Assembly: GCF_018224015.1 (NCBI RefSeq)
Contig: NZ_JAGPOT010000014.1
Coordinates: 1 to 64,000 of the forward strand
DNA length: 64,000 bases
Origin: Pseudarthrobacter albicanus
GTDB lineage: Bacteria > Actinomycetota > Actinomycetes > Actinomycetales > Micrococcaceae
Direction of reading: 5' to 3'
The notes beneath the pieces were generated by a model. The model was not told the origin of the DNA, ran no database searches, and saw only the letters and a program-made list of their open reading frames with translations. Within the stretch, counting starts at the first letter, position 1, and every line of letters starts with the position of its first letter. This document shows positions 25,638 to 33,789 of the stretch, piece by piece. Position numbers and translations under genes: made by a program.

Positions 25638-26060
25638 CCCGTACCGAATGCACCCTGTGGGCTTTTAACGGGGTGAGGTCGTGTCCTGATCGCCGGGACT
25701 GAGGAACATCGGGCTTCCACTGCTGACATTGAGGACAAATTGAAAAACAAATCACGTGCCCGGTCTTGGGCCTCGGTTGCCATGGGTACGTTGTGCGGTG
25801 TCCCGCTCGGCCGCGCCCACCCGGGCGCATCCAAGGCGCGCCATATGGGGCCCTTCCGGCCGTCTCGTCAAAGGACGATTTTTCGCGGTACTGAGAATAT
25901 CGGGACGAGACACGTTGCTGAGACGGGGCAGGGTCGGAAATCCCAAGGCTGACAGGAACCGGAACGACCGGGTGGACGCAGTCCCGGCAAAGGATCCTTT
26001 CCTGAGATAGCCATTGAGTGAATCGGACCGTAAACGGGCTCTTCGGACATCCGGTGGGGA
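25638..26060. other. Intergenic stretch with probable insertion-sequence ends
   Basis: About 420 bases with no convincing gene. The segment GGCTCTTCGGACATCCGGTG at about 26037-26056, just beyond the stop of the ISL3-like fragment, has the look of an ISL3-family terminal repeat. The partner repeat was not found. Elsewhere the frames are Arg/Pro-rich noise. Confidence 0.4.
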
Positions 26061-26276
26061 TCAGGGTATGAGTCCTCCGGCGGCCAGGAGCATTCGGAGG
26101 CGGTAGTTGTCTCGGTTGCGGTAGCCGAGGGTCAGGAGGCGGTGGAGCTCGATGATTCCGTTGATGGCTTCGGTGCCGCCGTTCGATGAGCGTTGCGTGG
26201 TGAAGTAAGCCAAGAACGCGTTGCGCCAGCGGTGCAGGGTTCGGCCCAGCCTGACAGGCGGCGGTTCAGCTATTTT
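26061..26276 (-). pseudogene. C-terminal fragment of an ISL3-family transposase
   Basis: The frame IAEPPPVRLGRTLHRWRNAF, LAYFTTQRSSNGGTEAINGI, IELHRLLTLGYRNRDNYRLR, ending MLLAAGGLIP, is the end of ISL3-family transposases, including the Glu of the DDE core (NGGTEAINGIIE). The first three quarters of the protein are absent. Confidence 0.8.
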
Positions 26277-26445
26277 CTGTCGGCGGCGGGCACGGATTCC
26301 CAGTCTCAGACACCTTCGGAGGCCGGGTCGTTTGGAGGTGTAGCATATCGGGCGCATTTACTACGGGACGCATCTGGGTGTTTTTGGTCGGGGTCAAGTC
26401 CATTTGCTTGGTGTATCGCGGTTGCCGCCTGATTCTTGAAGTTGT

Positions 26446-26637
26446 TTAGGTGCTGAGCGCCAATTCGGGGTTCGTGTCCTCCTTCGTGGGTCCGGTGGTT
26501 TCGGTGCCGACGGTTTGGGCTTGCTGGATGAGATCGAGGTCGAGGTAGCGGCGGACTTCGATCCATTCATCGTGCTGTTCGGCCAGCACAGCTCCGACGA
26601 GCCGGATCAGCAAGGTGCGGTACGGGAAGATGCCCAC
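26446..26637 (-). pseudogene. C-terminal fragment of an IS256-family transposase
   Basis: The short frame contains LIRLVGAVLAEQHDEWIEVR and RYLDLDLIQQAQTVG. This is the C-terminal signature of mutator/IS256 transposases that act on a terminal VGAVLAEQHDEW motif. It differs from the intact IS256 element at 60161-61538, whose end lacks this motif, so it comes from a different element. Confidence 0.75.
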
Positions 26638-26733
26638 GATAGCGTCTGCTATCCTCCGTTGAAACGTTGTCCTGGAACCCGCTCACAGAATCGTTCCACC
26701 CAAACCCAGATGATTTCCCGTGGATATACCACC

Positions 26734-27180
26734 ATGAGCCAAGGAACAATAATGCTTGAACGATCCGATGACCACGACTTTAGCTATGAGCTCCATGAGG
26801 GTTCACCAGTTCGTATCCAATGGCATTTCTATGGTGAATCGGAGCTGCCGGTCGCGGTGCAGACCTGGGAACTCCCGCCTGGCGGATTCGAAGGTATGCA
26901 TGCCCATTCTGAGAATGACATCCCGCTGGAGGAGATCTATATCGTCATCGAAGGTGCCGGACGCATGCGTATCGATGACGAGACCTTCGACGTAACTACG
27001 GGAGATTCGGTGTTAGCCCGTGTTGGGACGAGCCACGATTTGCGCAATACCGGCGACGGGCCGCTAAAAATACTGGTCGTCTGGGGAAAACCAGGGACAG
27101 CGGACTATTCGGATTTCGGCTCCGCCAAGCTGGCACAGGCCGCACGTGCACACGATGTTCCACAGGCTAAGCCTGCGTAG
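26734..27180 (+). CDS. Cupin-domain protein
   Basis: Starting at MSQGTIMLERSDDHDFSYEL gives 148 residues. The cupin core is complete: GFEGMHAHSENDIPLEEIYI has the His-x-His and Glu metal ligands, and SVLARVGTSHDLRNTGDGPL has the second-motif His. Small cupins of this sort bind a metal and serve as enzymes or sugar/ligand binders; no substrate can be read. From codon 46 onward the gene is duplicated, inverted, at 58662-58998. It stands alone, with transposase scraps upstream and a transporter fragment downstream. Confidence 0.85.
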   Translation: MSQGTIMLERSDDHDFSYELHEGSPVRIQWHFYGESELPVAVQTWELPPGGFEGMHAHSENDIPLEEIYIVIEGAGRMRIDDETFDVTTGDSVLARVGTSHDLRNTGDGPLKILVVWGKPGTADYSDFGSAKLAQAARAHDVPQAKPA

Positions 27181-27203
27181 CGCCTCCCTTCGATGTTAGT
27201 GAC
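26868..27203. repeat. Left copy of a 336-bp inverted duplication (cupin 3' part)
   Basis: From TGGGAACTCCC in the cupin gene to 23 bases past its stop (ending GTGAC), this segment is nearly identical to the reverse complement of 58662-58998. The two copies face each other across 31.5 kb of metabolic genes. Confidence 0.85.
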
Positions 27204-27209
27204 CGCTAG

Positions 27210-27419
27210 GGCCTGCCGTTCTCCCCGACCTGGTGGTCCTTCACCTTCCCTGTTGGTACCTGCGTCACCGGTCTGACCGGGCTCGACGTCCAGACGCACC
27301 TGGCCGTGTGCGACGCGATGGCCGTCGCTGGCTACGCATTGCCGGTCGCCGCCTGGACCTTCCACGGAAGCATCCTCCAAGGCACCTTTTTCCAGAAGCG
27401 CGCCATGACCACTATCTGA
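27210..27419 (+). pseudogene. C-terminal fragment of a TDT/SLAC1-family transporter
   Basis: The plus-strand frame reads GLPFSPTWWSFTFPVGTCVT, GLTGLDVQTHLAVCDAMAVA and GYALPVAAWTFHGSILQGTF, and stops after KRAMTTI. The WWSFTFPVGTxVTG motif is characteristic of the tellurite-resistance/dicarboxylate (TDT) family. Only the last transmembrane segments remain, and no start codon precedes them. Confidence 0.7.
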
Positions 27420-27507
27420 GCCGCTAGAACGCCCATCTACTCACCGCTCTGACCGATGGCAGTCCCGTCTCAAGCACCCGTCCCGCCGACCGGTCACCTG
27501 GGATTCG

Positions 27508-28266
27508 TTAGAAAGGTAAGGGTAGTTTGGCGGTTCTGCCGCCGTCGAGCACGATGGTTTCACCGGTCAGGAATGCTGCTTTGTCGCTGGCCAGATAGAC
27601 GGCAAGGTCGCCGACGTCGGTTGGTGTTCCCACACGGCCGATGGGGTGCAGGCGGTTGAGGGCGCTACTTGCTGCAGCCGAATCGGGGTGGGATGCCAGG
27701 TAGGCATCGCTGAGTTCGGAGGTGATCCACCCGGGGGCAATGGCGTTACATCGGATGTTCTCGTTCCCCAGGTCTACGGCTATAGCGCGTGTCAGTCCGT
27801 GGATGCCGGCTTTGGAAGCGCAGTAGGCCGCGTGGTGGGGGTTGGCGCCAAGGCCTTCGATGGAGCCGATGTTGATAATGCTCCCCCCTCCGCGCTTTCG
27901 CATCTGCGGCAGGGCGGCCTGTATCAGGAACATGGGAGCGCGCAGATTGATGTTGAACATCAGGTCCCATTCCTCTATTTGGATGTCCGAAACAGTGTGT
28001 TCGAACATGATTCCGGCATTATTGACGAGGATGTCGAGGGCGCCGAACCGTGCCACGGCATACTCGACTGCCGCCGCCGTGGAAGGGGGAGCCGACAGGT
28101 CTGTTTGGATGCCGACGATTCGTGGGTGGCTGTCCAACGGAGCCTTTAGTGCCTCCCTCTGGGCCACAACGACGTGCGCTCCTTCGTCGAGGAACCGTTC
28201 AACGATGCCGCGGCCGATACCGCGGCCGCCGCCAGTGACGAGGGCCACCTTGCCTTCGAGCTGCAT
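27508..28266 (-). CDS. Short-chain dehydrogenase/reductase (SDR)
   Basis: A 252-residue classical SDR. The cofactor motif TGGGRGIGRGI is at residues 11-21, followed by NNAGIM, the catalytic Tyr-x3-Lys in YCASK, and IAPGWITSEL. It starts MQLEGKVALVTGG. The family reduces or oxidises alcohol/ketone pairs with NAD(P). It is the last gene of a minus-strand run beginning at the operator region near 28860, with a small unknown ORF (28494-28751) between, so it probably belongs to the IclR-controlled block. Confidence 0.9.
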   Translation of the reverse strand: MQLEGKVALVTGGGRGIGRGIVERFLDEGAHVVVAQREALKAPLDSHPRIVGIQTDLSAPPSTAAAVEYAVARFGALDILVNNAGIMFEHTVSDIQIEEWDLMFNINLRAPMFLIQAALPQMRKRGGGSIINIGSIEGLGANPHHAAYCASKAGIHGLTRAIAVDLGNENIRCNAIAPGWITSELSDAYLASHPDSAAASSALNRLHPIGRVGTPTDVGDLAVYLASDKAAFLTGETIVLDGGRTAKLPLPF

Positions 28267-28493
28267 CGGGTCCTGGCTTCCTGCCGACTCGGGGCCGGTC
28301 GCTTCGATGGTTTCATTGCCGGACCAGCGGCCGGGAATTCGATGACACCGGCCACGTGTCCGTTGCCCGCGGGCGGCGGTCTCTTATGCCGGCCGGACCG
28401 CGCCGGGTGATGCGGTGCGTTATTGACGCGGGGAAAGCCGACTGGCATGGCCGGGAGATCAATAACGGCGCGTCAGGCGGAACGGACGGGACT

Positions 28494-28751
28494 TTACTCG
28501 CCGTACATGAGACCGGTCAGGAAACCCTCCAGCTCAAGGTCACCGCCGGCTGCTGATGCGCTGTCGGCTCCGCCGGCGGCGGGCATTGGGGCTTGTGCTA
28601 AATAAAGGCCTTCCCAGGGGGAGCATGTGATCCCGGGGTGTTGATCACTCCGGGCCTCCGTGTCCTGGGTGCGGGCCGGCGTGGCGGTTCCCCAGGTGAC
28701 GGCGGGCCGGTGGTTGAATGCGCTCGAGATTGCGCGGTAGCTCATGGACAT
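28494..28751 (-). CDS. Small unknown protein or peptide precursor, 85 residues
   Basis: The ATG at 28751 is preceded by GAGAGGAAG at good spacing, a stronger ribosome site than most genes here. The product begins MSMSYRAISSAFNHRPAVTW, has a single Cys (GITCSPWEGLYLAQAP), a Gly/Ala/Ser-rich linker (PAAGGADSASAAGG), and ends in DLELEGFLTGLMYGE. It has no hydrophobic membrane segment. It lies between the divergent IclR-type operators and the SDR gene on the same strand as the latter. Family unknown; it could be a regulatory leader, a small subunit or a modified-peptide precursor. Confidence 0.5.
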   Translation of the reverse strand: MSMSYRAISSAFNHRPAVTWGTATPARTQDTEARSDQHPGITCSPWEGLYLAQAPMPAAGGADSASAAGGDLELEGFLTGLMYGE

Positions 28752-28855
28752 GGTGGCTTCCTCTCTGATGCCTGCCTGAAAATGCTGAGTTGGTACCTTG
28801 CGTCGTAGGTGCTGCGGCCCCGGGGATGGCTATGCTTTTACGGCTTACAAAAAAA

Positions 28856-28870
28856 TGAACGTGGCGTTCA
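28856..28870. promoter_or_regulatory. Palindromic operator, probable IclR-type site 1
   Basis: TGAACGTGGCGTTCA is a perfect TGAACG-N3-CGTTCA palindrome. Another half-site, TGAACG, follows at 28876. The same palindrome occurs downstream of the promoter at 32233-32261, and the block contains its own IclR gene, so this regulator is the likely binder. Confidence 0.7.
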
Positions 28871-28937
28871 ACTAATGAACGTCGTGCTGAAATGATGACA
28901 TGGCTCACGTGCGATTTCAAGGGGTTCAGGAGAAATA

Positions 28938-28980
28938 TTGACAATCTTTATGCCCGACATCAAACTGAACGCAAGGTTCA
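28938..28980 (+). promoter_or_regulatory. Promoter candidate with operator site 2 for the flavin reductase gene
   Basis: TTGACA at 28938-28943 could be a -35 box; the region 17 bases on is a poor -10 match. TGAACGCAAGGTTCA at 28966-28980 matches TGAACG-N3-CGTTCA except for one base, and another half-site (TGAACG) follows at 28987. The arrangement suggests repression at the start of transcription. Confidence 0.5.
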
Positions 28981-29074
28981 ATATCTGAACGAGTTTGTCT
29001 GTAACGAGCATGCCGGGGTACATGCATGGTTGACGGGCGGCCCTGTTTTACGGGGTGCGGGAAGGGAGCTGGTT

Positions 29075-29563
29075 TTGGCCACCAAGGAGGGAACCCGGCA
29101 CATCGTGCCTGTCCGCTACCGTGCGGCGTTGAAGGTGCTGCCGGCGCCGGTGGCGGCTGTCTGTGCCGTGGACCCGGAGACGAGTCAGCCACATGGGCTG
29201 CTGGTGCACAGCTTCCGGCTGGTTTCCGTAGATCCGCCGCTGGTCTCCTTCAGCGTGGGCGGAAGCTCGCGGACGTGGCCGCGGATGGCATCGGCTGGCT
29301 GCTTCAGCGTCAGTGTCCTTGCATCGGATCAGCGCATGGTGTGCCGGTCGTTTGAATCCAGGGGCCAGGACAAGTTCCGGTGGGTCCGCTGGCATACCTC
29401 GGAGGCGGGTGTTCCGCGCATCGACGGATCCGCTGCGTGGCTCGACTGCCGCATCAGCCGGATCCTCCCGGTTGGAGACCATCTGATGGTGATTGCGGAA
29501 CCGCTGGCCCTCACCGTGGGTACGGGCGTGCCTCTGGTGTCCGGGCGCGGCGGGCCGTTCTGA
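29075..29563 (+). CDS. Flavin reductase, DIM6/NTAB type (first of three)
   Basis: The flavin-reductase fold runs from VRYRAALKVLPAPVAAVCAV through LLVHSFRLVSVDPPLVSFSV, SRTWPRM and FSVSVLASDQ to DHLMVIAEPLAL. A TTG at 29075 with GAAGGGA upstream gives 162 residues, the family's usual size; an ATG at 28892 would add 61 residues that overlap the operators. Such enzymes supply reduced FMN to two-component monooxygenases. Two paralogues lie at 35115 and 36115, and a suitable FMN monooxygenase at 32342. The C-terminus is short compared with those paralogues. Confidence 0.8.
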   Translation: MATKEGTRHIVPVRYRAALKVLPAPVAAVCAVDPETSQPHGLLVHSFRLVSVDPPLVSFSVGGSSRTWPRMASAGCFSVSVLASDQRMVCRSFESRGQDKFRWVRWHTSEAGVPRIDGSAAWLDCRISRILPVGDHLMVIAEPLALTVGTGVPLVSGRGGPF

Positions 29564-29624
29564 TACCGCGCAGCTCCCGCACGGGGCTGTGTCTGCGGCG
29601 GACGCTGCCGACGGGCCTGGGGCC

Positions 29625-30416
29625 CTAGATCATGGACCTGCAGACCGTGTTTGCGGCTTCTTTCATCCGGTCGACGATGGCGGGCAGCCGCCCGGTTTTC
29701 ATGCGCTGGATGGGTCCGTTGACAGTCAAAATCCCGATGAGCTGGCCCGTGACGTCTCTGACGGGGCAGCCGACGGCGAACAGCCCCTCCTCGAGTTCGT
29801 TGTCCAACGTGGAATAGCCCTGGCGCCGGACATCGTGCAGTTCAACGGTGAGCTCGGCACGATTGGTGATTGTTTGGCGCGTGTATGCTTCGAGTTTTTC
29901 GGGCAGGACAGCGGTTACTCGGTCGTCCGTGAGCTCGGCGAGAATAATTTTCCCGCTGGCACTGGCATGGAGCGGATACCGGTGGCCGATGTATTCCTGG
30001 GAAACGTTGAGCATGCGCGAGCCGTTGGCTTCGGCGATCATGTCAAAGTCCAGTTCACCGGTGACCACCGCGAAGCCGATGGTTTCGTTCAGTTCAGCGG
30101 CGAGTTCATTCAGGGCCGGCTGGATGCGGGCCACCAGGCCGGTGTGCGGGTCCGCCAGTCGTCCCAGACGGGCCACTTCCCATCCGAGCAGGTATCGGTT
30201 GTCGATCCGGTCAACGAAGCCGGTCTGTTCAAGGCTCAGCAGCAGCCGGAACGCGGTGGGGCGCGTCATGCCTACGGCCTGGGAGAGTTCGGTGACGGTA
30301 ATCCCGCGCCGGTGGCGCCCGAGTTCGCGCAGCAGGACGGTTGCCTTGATGACGGATTTATTGGTCAGGTCCGGGGTTTCCTGCGGTTGCGGATCTGTCT
30401 GTGCTTCAGCGTTCAT
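29625..30416 (-). CDS. IclR-family transcriptional regulator
   Basis: Starting at MNAEAQTDPQPQETPDLTNK gives 263 residues; the frame is open further upstream but the added residues are Arg/Gly-rich. The winged helix is GITVTELSQAVGMTRPTAFR followed by LLLSLEQTGFVDR. The ligand-binding domain includes GHRYPLHASASGKIILAEL and VGCPVRDVTGQLIGILTVNG. It probably controls the divergent and downstream metabolic genes through the TGAACG-N3-CGTTCA palindromes. Related half-sites (GTTCTTTTTGAAC and GCGTTCAGCG) lie upstream of this gene at about 30508-30535, so it may also autoregulate. Confidence 0.9.
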   Translation of the reverse strand: MNAEAQTDPQPQETPDLTNKSVIKATVLLRELGRHRRGITVTELSQAVGMTRPTAFRLLLSLEQTGFVDRIDNRYLLGWEVARLGRLADPHTGLVARIQPALNELAAELNETIGFAVVTGELDFDMIAEANGSRMLNVSQEYIGHRYPLHASASGKIILAELTDDRVTAVLPEKLEAYTRQTITNRAELTVELHDVRRQGYSTLDNELEEGLFAVGCPVRDVTGQLIGILTVNGPIQRMKTGRLPAIVDRMKEAANTVCRSMI

Positions 30417-30602
30417 GTCCTCGTCTTTTCCCCTCGACGCAGTTGTTCCGGCGGTGTTGCTCCGGACCCCGGGCCGCCGACGTGTTGCATCCATCCTATG
30501 ACCTGCGTTCTTTTTGAACACCGCGTTCAGCGCGGGGACAGCCTTTCGTGCCCGGCGCTGCTTCCGTACCCGGGCATCGCCCCAAGCTGCGGTGATGCGC
30601 AT

Positions 30603-30666
30603 CCGGCTGACGAACGGGACGGGGCCCCTGCCGTGTGGCAGGGGCCCCGTCCCGTTCGTCAGCCGG
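30603..30666. terminator. Perfect 30-bp-arm hairpin between iclR and MFS genes
   Basis: Two fully complementary 30-base arms (30603-30632 and 30637-30666) surround a GTGT loop. The core is GGGACGGGGCCCCTGCC. It lies just after the stop of the minus-strand MFS gene and before the IclR gene. There is no T-run, but the hairpin is extremely stable and probably blocks read-through into the regulator. Confidence 0.75.
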
Positions 30667-30699
30667 AAAGGCGGCGGAGTGCCCGGGCCGGTTACGCGC

Positions 30700-32055
30700 T
30701 CATACGGAGGCCGAGGCGGGGGCGGAGGCCGCGTTCAGGCTCAGGCCCTTTGTTTCGGGGGCGAGCCGTTGGGAGACCAGCGCCCCGATGACGCAGATGC
30801 CGGCGGCGAAGAGCATGGTTGTTCCGATGCCCAGGCCGCTGATGGACAGCGGGAGAAGGAAGGTGCCGGCGGCGGCGCCGACCCGGGAGACAGCAGTGGC
30901 GAAGCCTACGCCGGCGCCGCGGATTTCGGTGGGAAAGACTTCTCCCGGGTAGACGCCGGTCAGTGCGGTGGAGACGGCGTTGGCGAAGGAGAAGATGATG
31001 AAGCAGGCCAGGATGATGATCGGGGAGACGTGGGCGAACAGGCCGATGATGATCAGGGCTCCGGCGCCGATCCACATCGGCGGGATGGCGAGTTTGCGGC
31101 GGCCGACTTTTTCGATGAGGAACATGGAGGTCAGGGCCCCGGCGACCACGACGCCGTTCAAGGCCAGAGCCCCGGTCAGCCCGTCTTCAATGCCAGTGCT
31201 TTCCAGGACGATGGGGGCAAATGTGGCAATGGCGAAGTACGGGGTGACGTTGCAGACCCAGTAGATGCAGACAAAGGCCGTGGCTTTGCGGTATTGGGGG
31301 GAGAACAGCCGCCAGACGCTGGTGCTTCCGCGCACCTCGTTCGTCACGTCCAGCACTTCGGCCTCTTCCATGTACTTTTCGGCGATGGCGAGCCCTTCCT
31401 GGACCCGGCCCTTGCTCATCAGCCAGCGGGGGGATTCCGGAGTGCCCAGCCGCAGCAGGAACACAATGAGCGAAGGAACGGTGCTCATGCCCAGGATGAT
31501 GCGCCAGTCGGCGGTGAATACGGAGGACATGTAGTAGCCGACGGCATAGGAGACCAGGTAGCCGATGTACCAGGCGACTTCCTGGAAGGCCAGGAGCTTT
31601 CCGCGCATCCGGGCCGGGGAGAATTCGGCCAGCAGTGGCCAGCCGATGGCGTAGTCCGCGCCGATCGCCATGCCCATGACCAGCCTGATGACAAACAGCT
31701 GCCAGGCCTCGGCGACGAAGAACTGGGCGGCGGAGCCTGCGAGGAAGATAGCCAGGTCAATGGTGAACATCGGCTTGCGCCCGATCTTGTCCGCCAGGTA
31801 CCCGCCCAGCGGGCCGCCGAGGAAGATTCCGATCAGCGCCGAGGCGCCGATCAGGCCCTGCCAGGCGAAAGAGAGGCCGAGATCCGCAGTGAGGGCGGGC
31901 ATGACCAGGCCGATTCCGCCCAGGATGAAACCGTCGATGAACATGCCGCCGGCGATGACGCCGCTGAGTTTGTAGAGGAAGCGGCGCTTCCCCGGATCGG
32001 GCGTGGCGGGCGGGCGCATTGCCGGTTCAGTCTGCTTCGCGGTAGGTGGGTTCAC
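30700..32055 (-). CDS. MFS transporter, sugar/aromatic-acid porter type
   Basis: The GTG at 32055 behind AAGGAAG gives 451 residues; the frame stays open to 32145 but that part overlaps the control region. It has about 12 hydrophobic segments. Motif A is GGYLADKIGRKP between segments 2 and 3; motif GADYAIGWPLLAEFSPARMRG and a second-half GRRKLAIP follow. It is paralogous to the MFS gene at 48081 (both have WQGLIGASALIGIFLGG- and DKIGRK-type segments). Transcribed divergently from the FMN monooxygenase operon across a shared control region, it probably imports the substrate of that pathway. Confidence 0.9.
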   Translation of the reverse strand: MNPPTAKQTEPAMRPPATPDPGKRRFLYKLSGVIAGGMFIDGFILGGIGLVMPALTADLGLSFAWQGLIGASALIGIFLGGPLGGYLADKIGRKPMFTIDLAIFLAGSAAQFFVAEAWQLFVIRLVMGMAIGADYAIGWPLLAEFSPARMRGKLLAFQEVAWYIGYLVSYAVGYYMSSVFTADWRIILGMSTVPSLIVFLLRLGTPESPRWLMSKGRVQEGLAIAEKYMEEAEVLDVTNEVRGSTSVWRLFSPQYRKATAFVCIYWVCNVTPYFAIATFAPIVLESTGIEDGLTGALALNGVVVAGALTSMFLIEKVGRRKLAIPPMWIGAGALIIIGLFAHVSPIIILACFIIFSFANAVSTALTGVYPGEVFPTEIRGAGVGFATAVSRVGAAAGTFLLPLSISGLGIGTTMLFAAGICVIGALVSQRLAPETKGLSLNAASAPASASV

Positions 32056-32232
32056 GGTGACTTCCTTGTCTTCGTTCAGGATACGGCGGCCCGGTATCGG
32101 GCGGAATGATGGATGCGGCGGTCCGGCCACACGACGGACGTTCAATAAGCGAACGCGGTGATCAAAAATATGACACGCACCACAGCCCCCGTCAAGAGGT
32201 TGTCGTCACAAGACCCGAATTTGATGCACCCC

Positions 32233-32276
32233 TTGACAGTGATTCAGATAACAAATAAATTTGAACGAGACGTTCA
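32233..32276 (+). promoter_or_regulatory. Promoter and IclR-type operator of the monooxygenase operon
   Basis: TTGACA at 32233-32238, a 17-base spacer and TAAATT at 32256-32261 form a strong promoter. It is followed at once by the perfect palindrome TGAACGAGACGTTCA (32262-32276). A further pair of half-sites (TGAACG and TGTTCA) lies at 32282-32298, and GTTCAATAAGCGAAC at about 32140 faces the divergent MFS gene. The operator sits at the start point, which suits repression. Confidence 0.75.
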
Positions 32277-32341
32277 TTATGTGAACGGATGATGTTCATG
32301 TCGCTCCGGCGACCGTACCGGGACAAGGAAGTGCCGCTGAT

Positions 32342-33751
32342 ATGAAAAACAAGCCCTTGAGTCTTTTTGCCTTCGACATCCTCGCTCCTGCCCACCTGAC
32401 CTCCGGGTCATGGCGCAACGAGGGGGACCAGGGCCACCGCTACACCGATCTGAGCTACTGGACGGATGTCGCCAGGATGCTCGAAGATGCGCATTTCGAC
32501 GGGATCTTCTTCGCCGACACGATCGGATACCACGACGTTTATGAGGGAACCGCAGATGGTGCCCTGCGGGACGCGGCCCAGTTCCCGGTCAACGATCCGA
32601 CGCTGCTGATCAGCGGCATGGCCGCCGTGACCAGGCACCTCACCTTTGGGGTGACGTGTTCGCTGACCTACGAACAGCCCTATCTCATGGCCCGGAAGTT
32701 CAGCACCCTGGACCACCTCACCGCCGGGCGTGTCGGCTGGAACATCGTGACGTCCTATTCGGAATCTGCGGCCCGCAACCTCGGCTACACGCAGCAGCTG
32801 ACCCACGACGAACGCTACGACCTGGCGGATGAGTACATGGAGGTCTGCTACAAGCTCTGGGAGTCCTCCTTCGACGAAGATGCCGTCGTCATGGACCGCG
32901 AATCAGCCGTTTACGTGGACCCGTCCAGGGTCCATCCGATCGAGCATTCCGGGAAGTACTTCTCCGTTCCGGGTTTCCACCTCTGCGAGCCCTCCCCGCA
33001 GCGCACCCCGGTGCTGTTCCAGGCCGGGGCCTCACCCAAGGGCATGAGTTTTGCCGGGAAACACGCCGAATCGGTCTTTATCAATACCACCTCCGCTGAA
33101 CAGGCCGGGCGCAGCGTCCAGAAGATCCGGCAGGCCGCCGTCGACGCGGGGCGCGATCCGGACAGCATCAAGGTTGTCGCCCTGATTACCGTCATTGTCG
33201 CTGCGACTGACGAAGAGGCCGAGGCAAAGCACCAGGAATACCGGAAGAACACCACCATCGAAGGCGCGCTGGCCCGGTTCGGTGGCTGGACCGGCATTGA
33301 CCTCTCGGCCTATGACCTGGACATGCCGCTGAAGTCCATCGAGACCCGCGGCATCCAGTCGATTGTTGACATGTTCTCCAAAGCGGACCCGGACCGGGAA
33401 TGGACGCCGCGGCAGGTCGCGGACTTCCTCGCCATCGGCGGGACCGGATCCACGATCGTGGGTTCCCCCGAAACCGTCGCCGCTGAACTTCGGCGCTGGC
33501 GCGATGTCGGTGACATCGACGGCATCAACCTCAGCTACACCACCAAGCCCGGCGGCTGGGAGCAGTTCATCGAGCTCGCACTGCCCGAGCTGCGCCGCCA
33601 GGAACTCGTCTCCGGCATCCGTGCCGAGGACCAGCGGCCGCTGACATTGCGGGAAAAGCTCAACGGTACCGGACACCGCCACACACTGGAGGGCCACCCC
33701 GCCACCGGACACCGCGCCCGGCACCTGTCCGCCGCCAACGGCCCGGCCTGA
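32342..33751 (+). CDS. NtaA/DmoA-family FMN-dependent monooxygenase
   Basis: A 469-residue luciferase-like (bacterial TIM-barrel) monooxygenase of the NtaA/SnaA/SoxA group: AFDILAPAHLTSGSWRN, GIFFADTIGYHDVYEG, SLTYEQPYLMARKFSTLDHL, TAGRVGWNIVTSYSESAARN, and GFHLCEPSPQRTPVLFQAG-type motifs. These enzymes use reduced FMN from a partner reductase and oxygen to cleave C-N or C-S bonds or to hydroxylate. It is the first gene after the operator-controlled promoter and is followed by an amine oxidase and two flavin reductases. The substrate is not deducible; nitrogenous compounds are suggested by context. Confidence 0.9.
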   Translation: MKNKPLSLFAFDILAPAHLTSGSWRNEGDQGHRYTDLSYWTDVARMLEDAHFDGIFFADTIGYHDVYEGTADGALRDAAQFPVNDPTLLISGMAAVTRHLTFGVTCSLTYEQPYLMARKFSTLDHLTAGRVGWNIVTSYSESAARNLGYTQQLTHDERYDLADEYMEVCYKLWESSFDEDAVVMDRESAVYVDPSRVHPIEHSGKYFSVPGFHLCEPSPQRTPVLFQAGASPKGMSFAGKHAESVFINTTSAEQAGRSVQKIRQAAVDAGRDPDSIKVVALITVIVAATDEEAEAKHQEYRKNTTIEGALARFGGWTGIDLSAYDLDMPLKSIETRGIQSIVDMFSKADPDREWTPRQVADFLAIGGTGSTIVGSPETVAAELRRWRDVGDIDGINLSYTTKPGGWEQFIELALPELRRQELVSGIRAEDQRPLTLREKLNGTGHRHTLEGHPATGHRARHLSAANGPA

Positions 33752-33789
33752 CCGGCCACGACCAGCAAAACTGCAGGAGAGACAGACAG

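Noticed and set aside
28892..29074. N-terminal extension of the first flavin reductase from the ATG at 28892
   Set aside because: It would place 61 non-homologous residues over the promoter and operator; family length supports the later TTG.
30514..32109. A 531-residue plus-strand frame opposite the MFS gene
   Set aside because: The sequence is Gly/Asp/Gln-rich and hydrophilic, as expected for the antisense of a membrane protein; the MFS motifs are on the minus strand.
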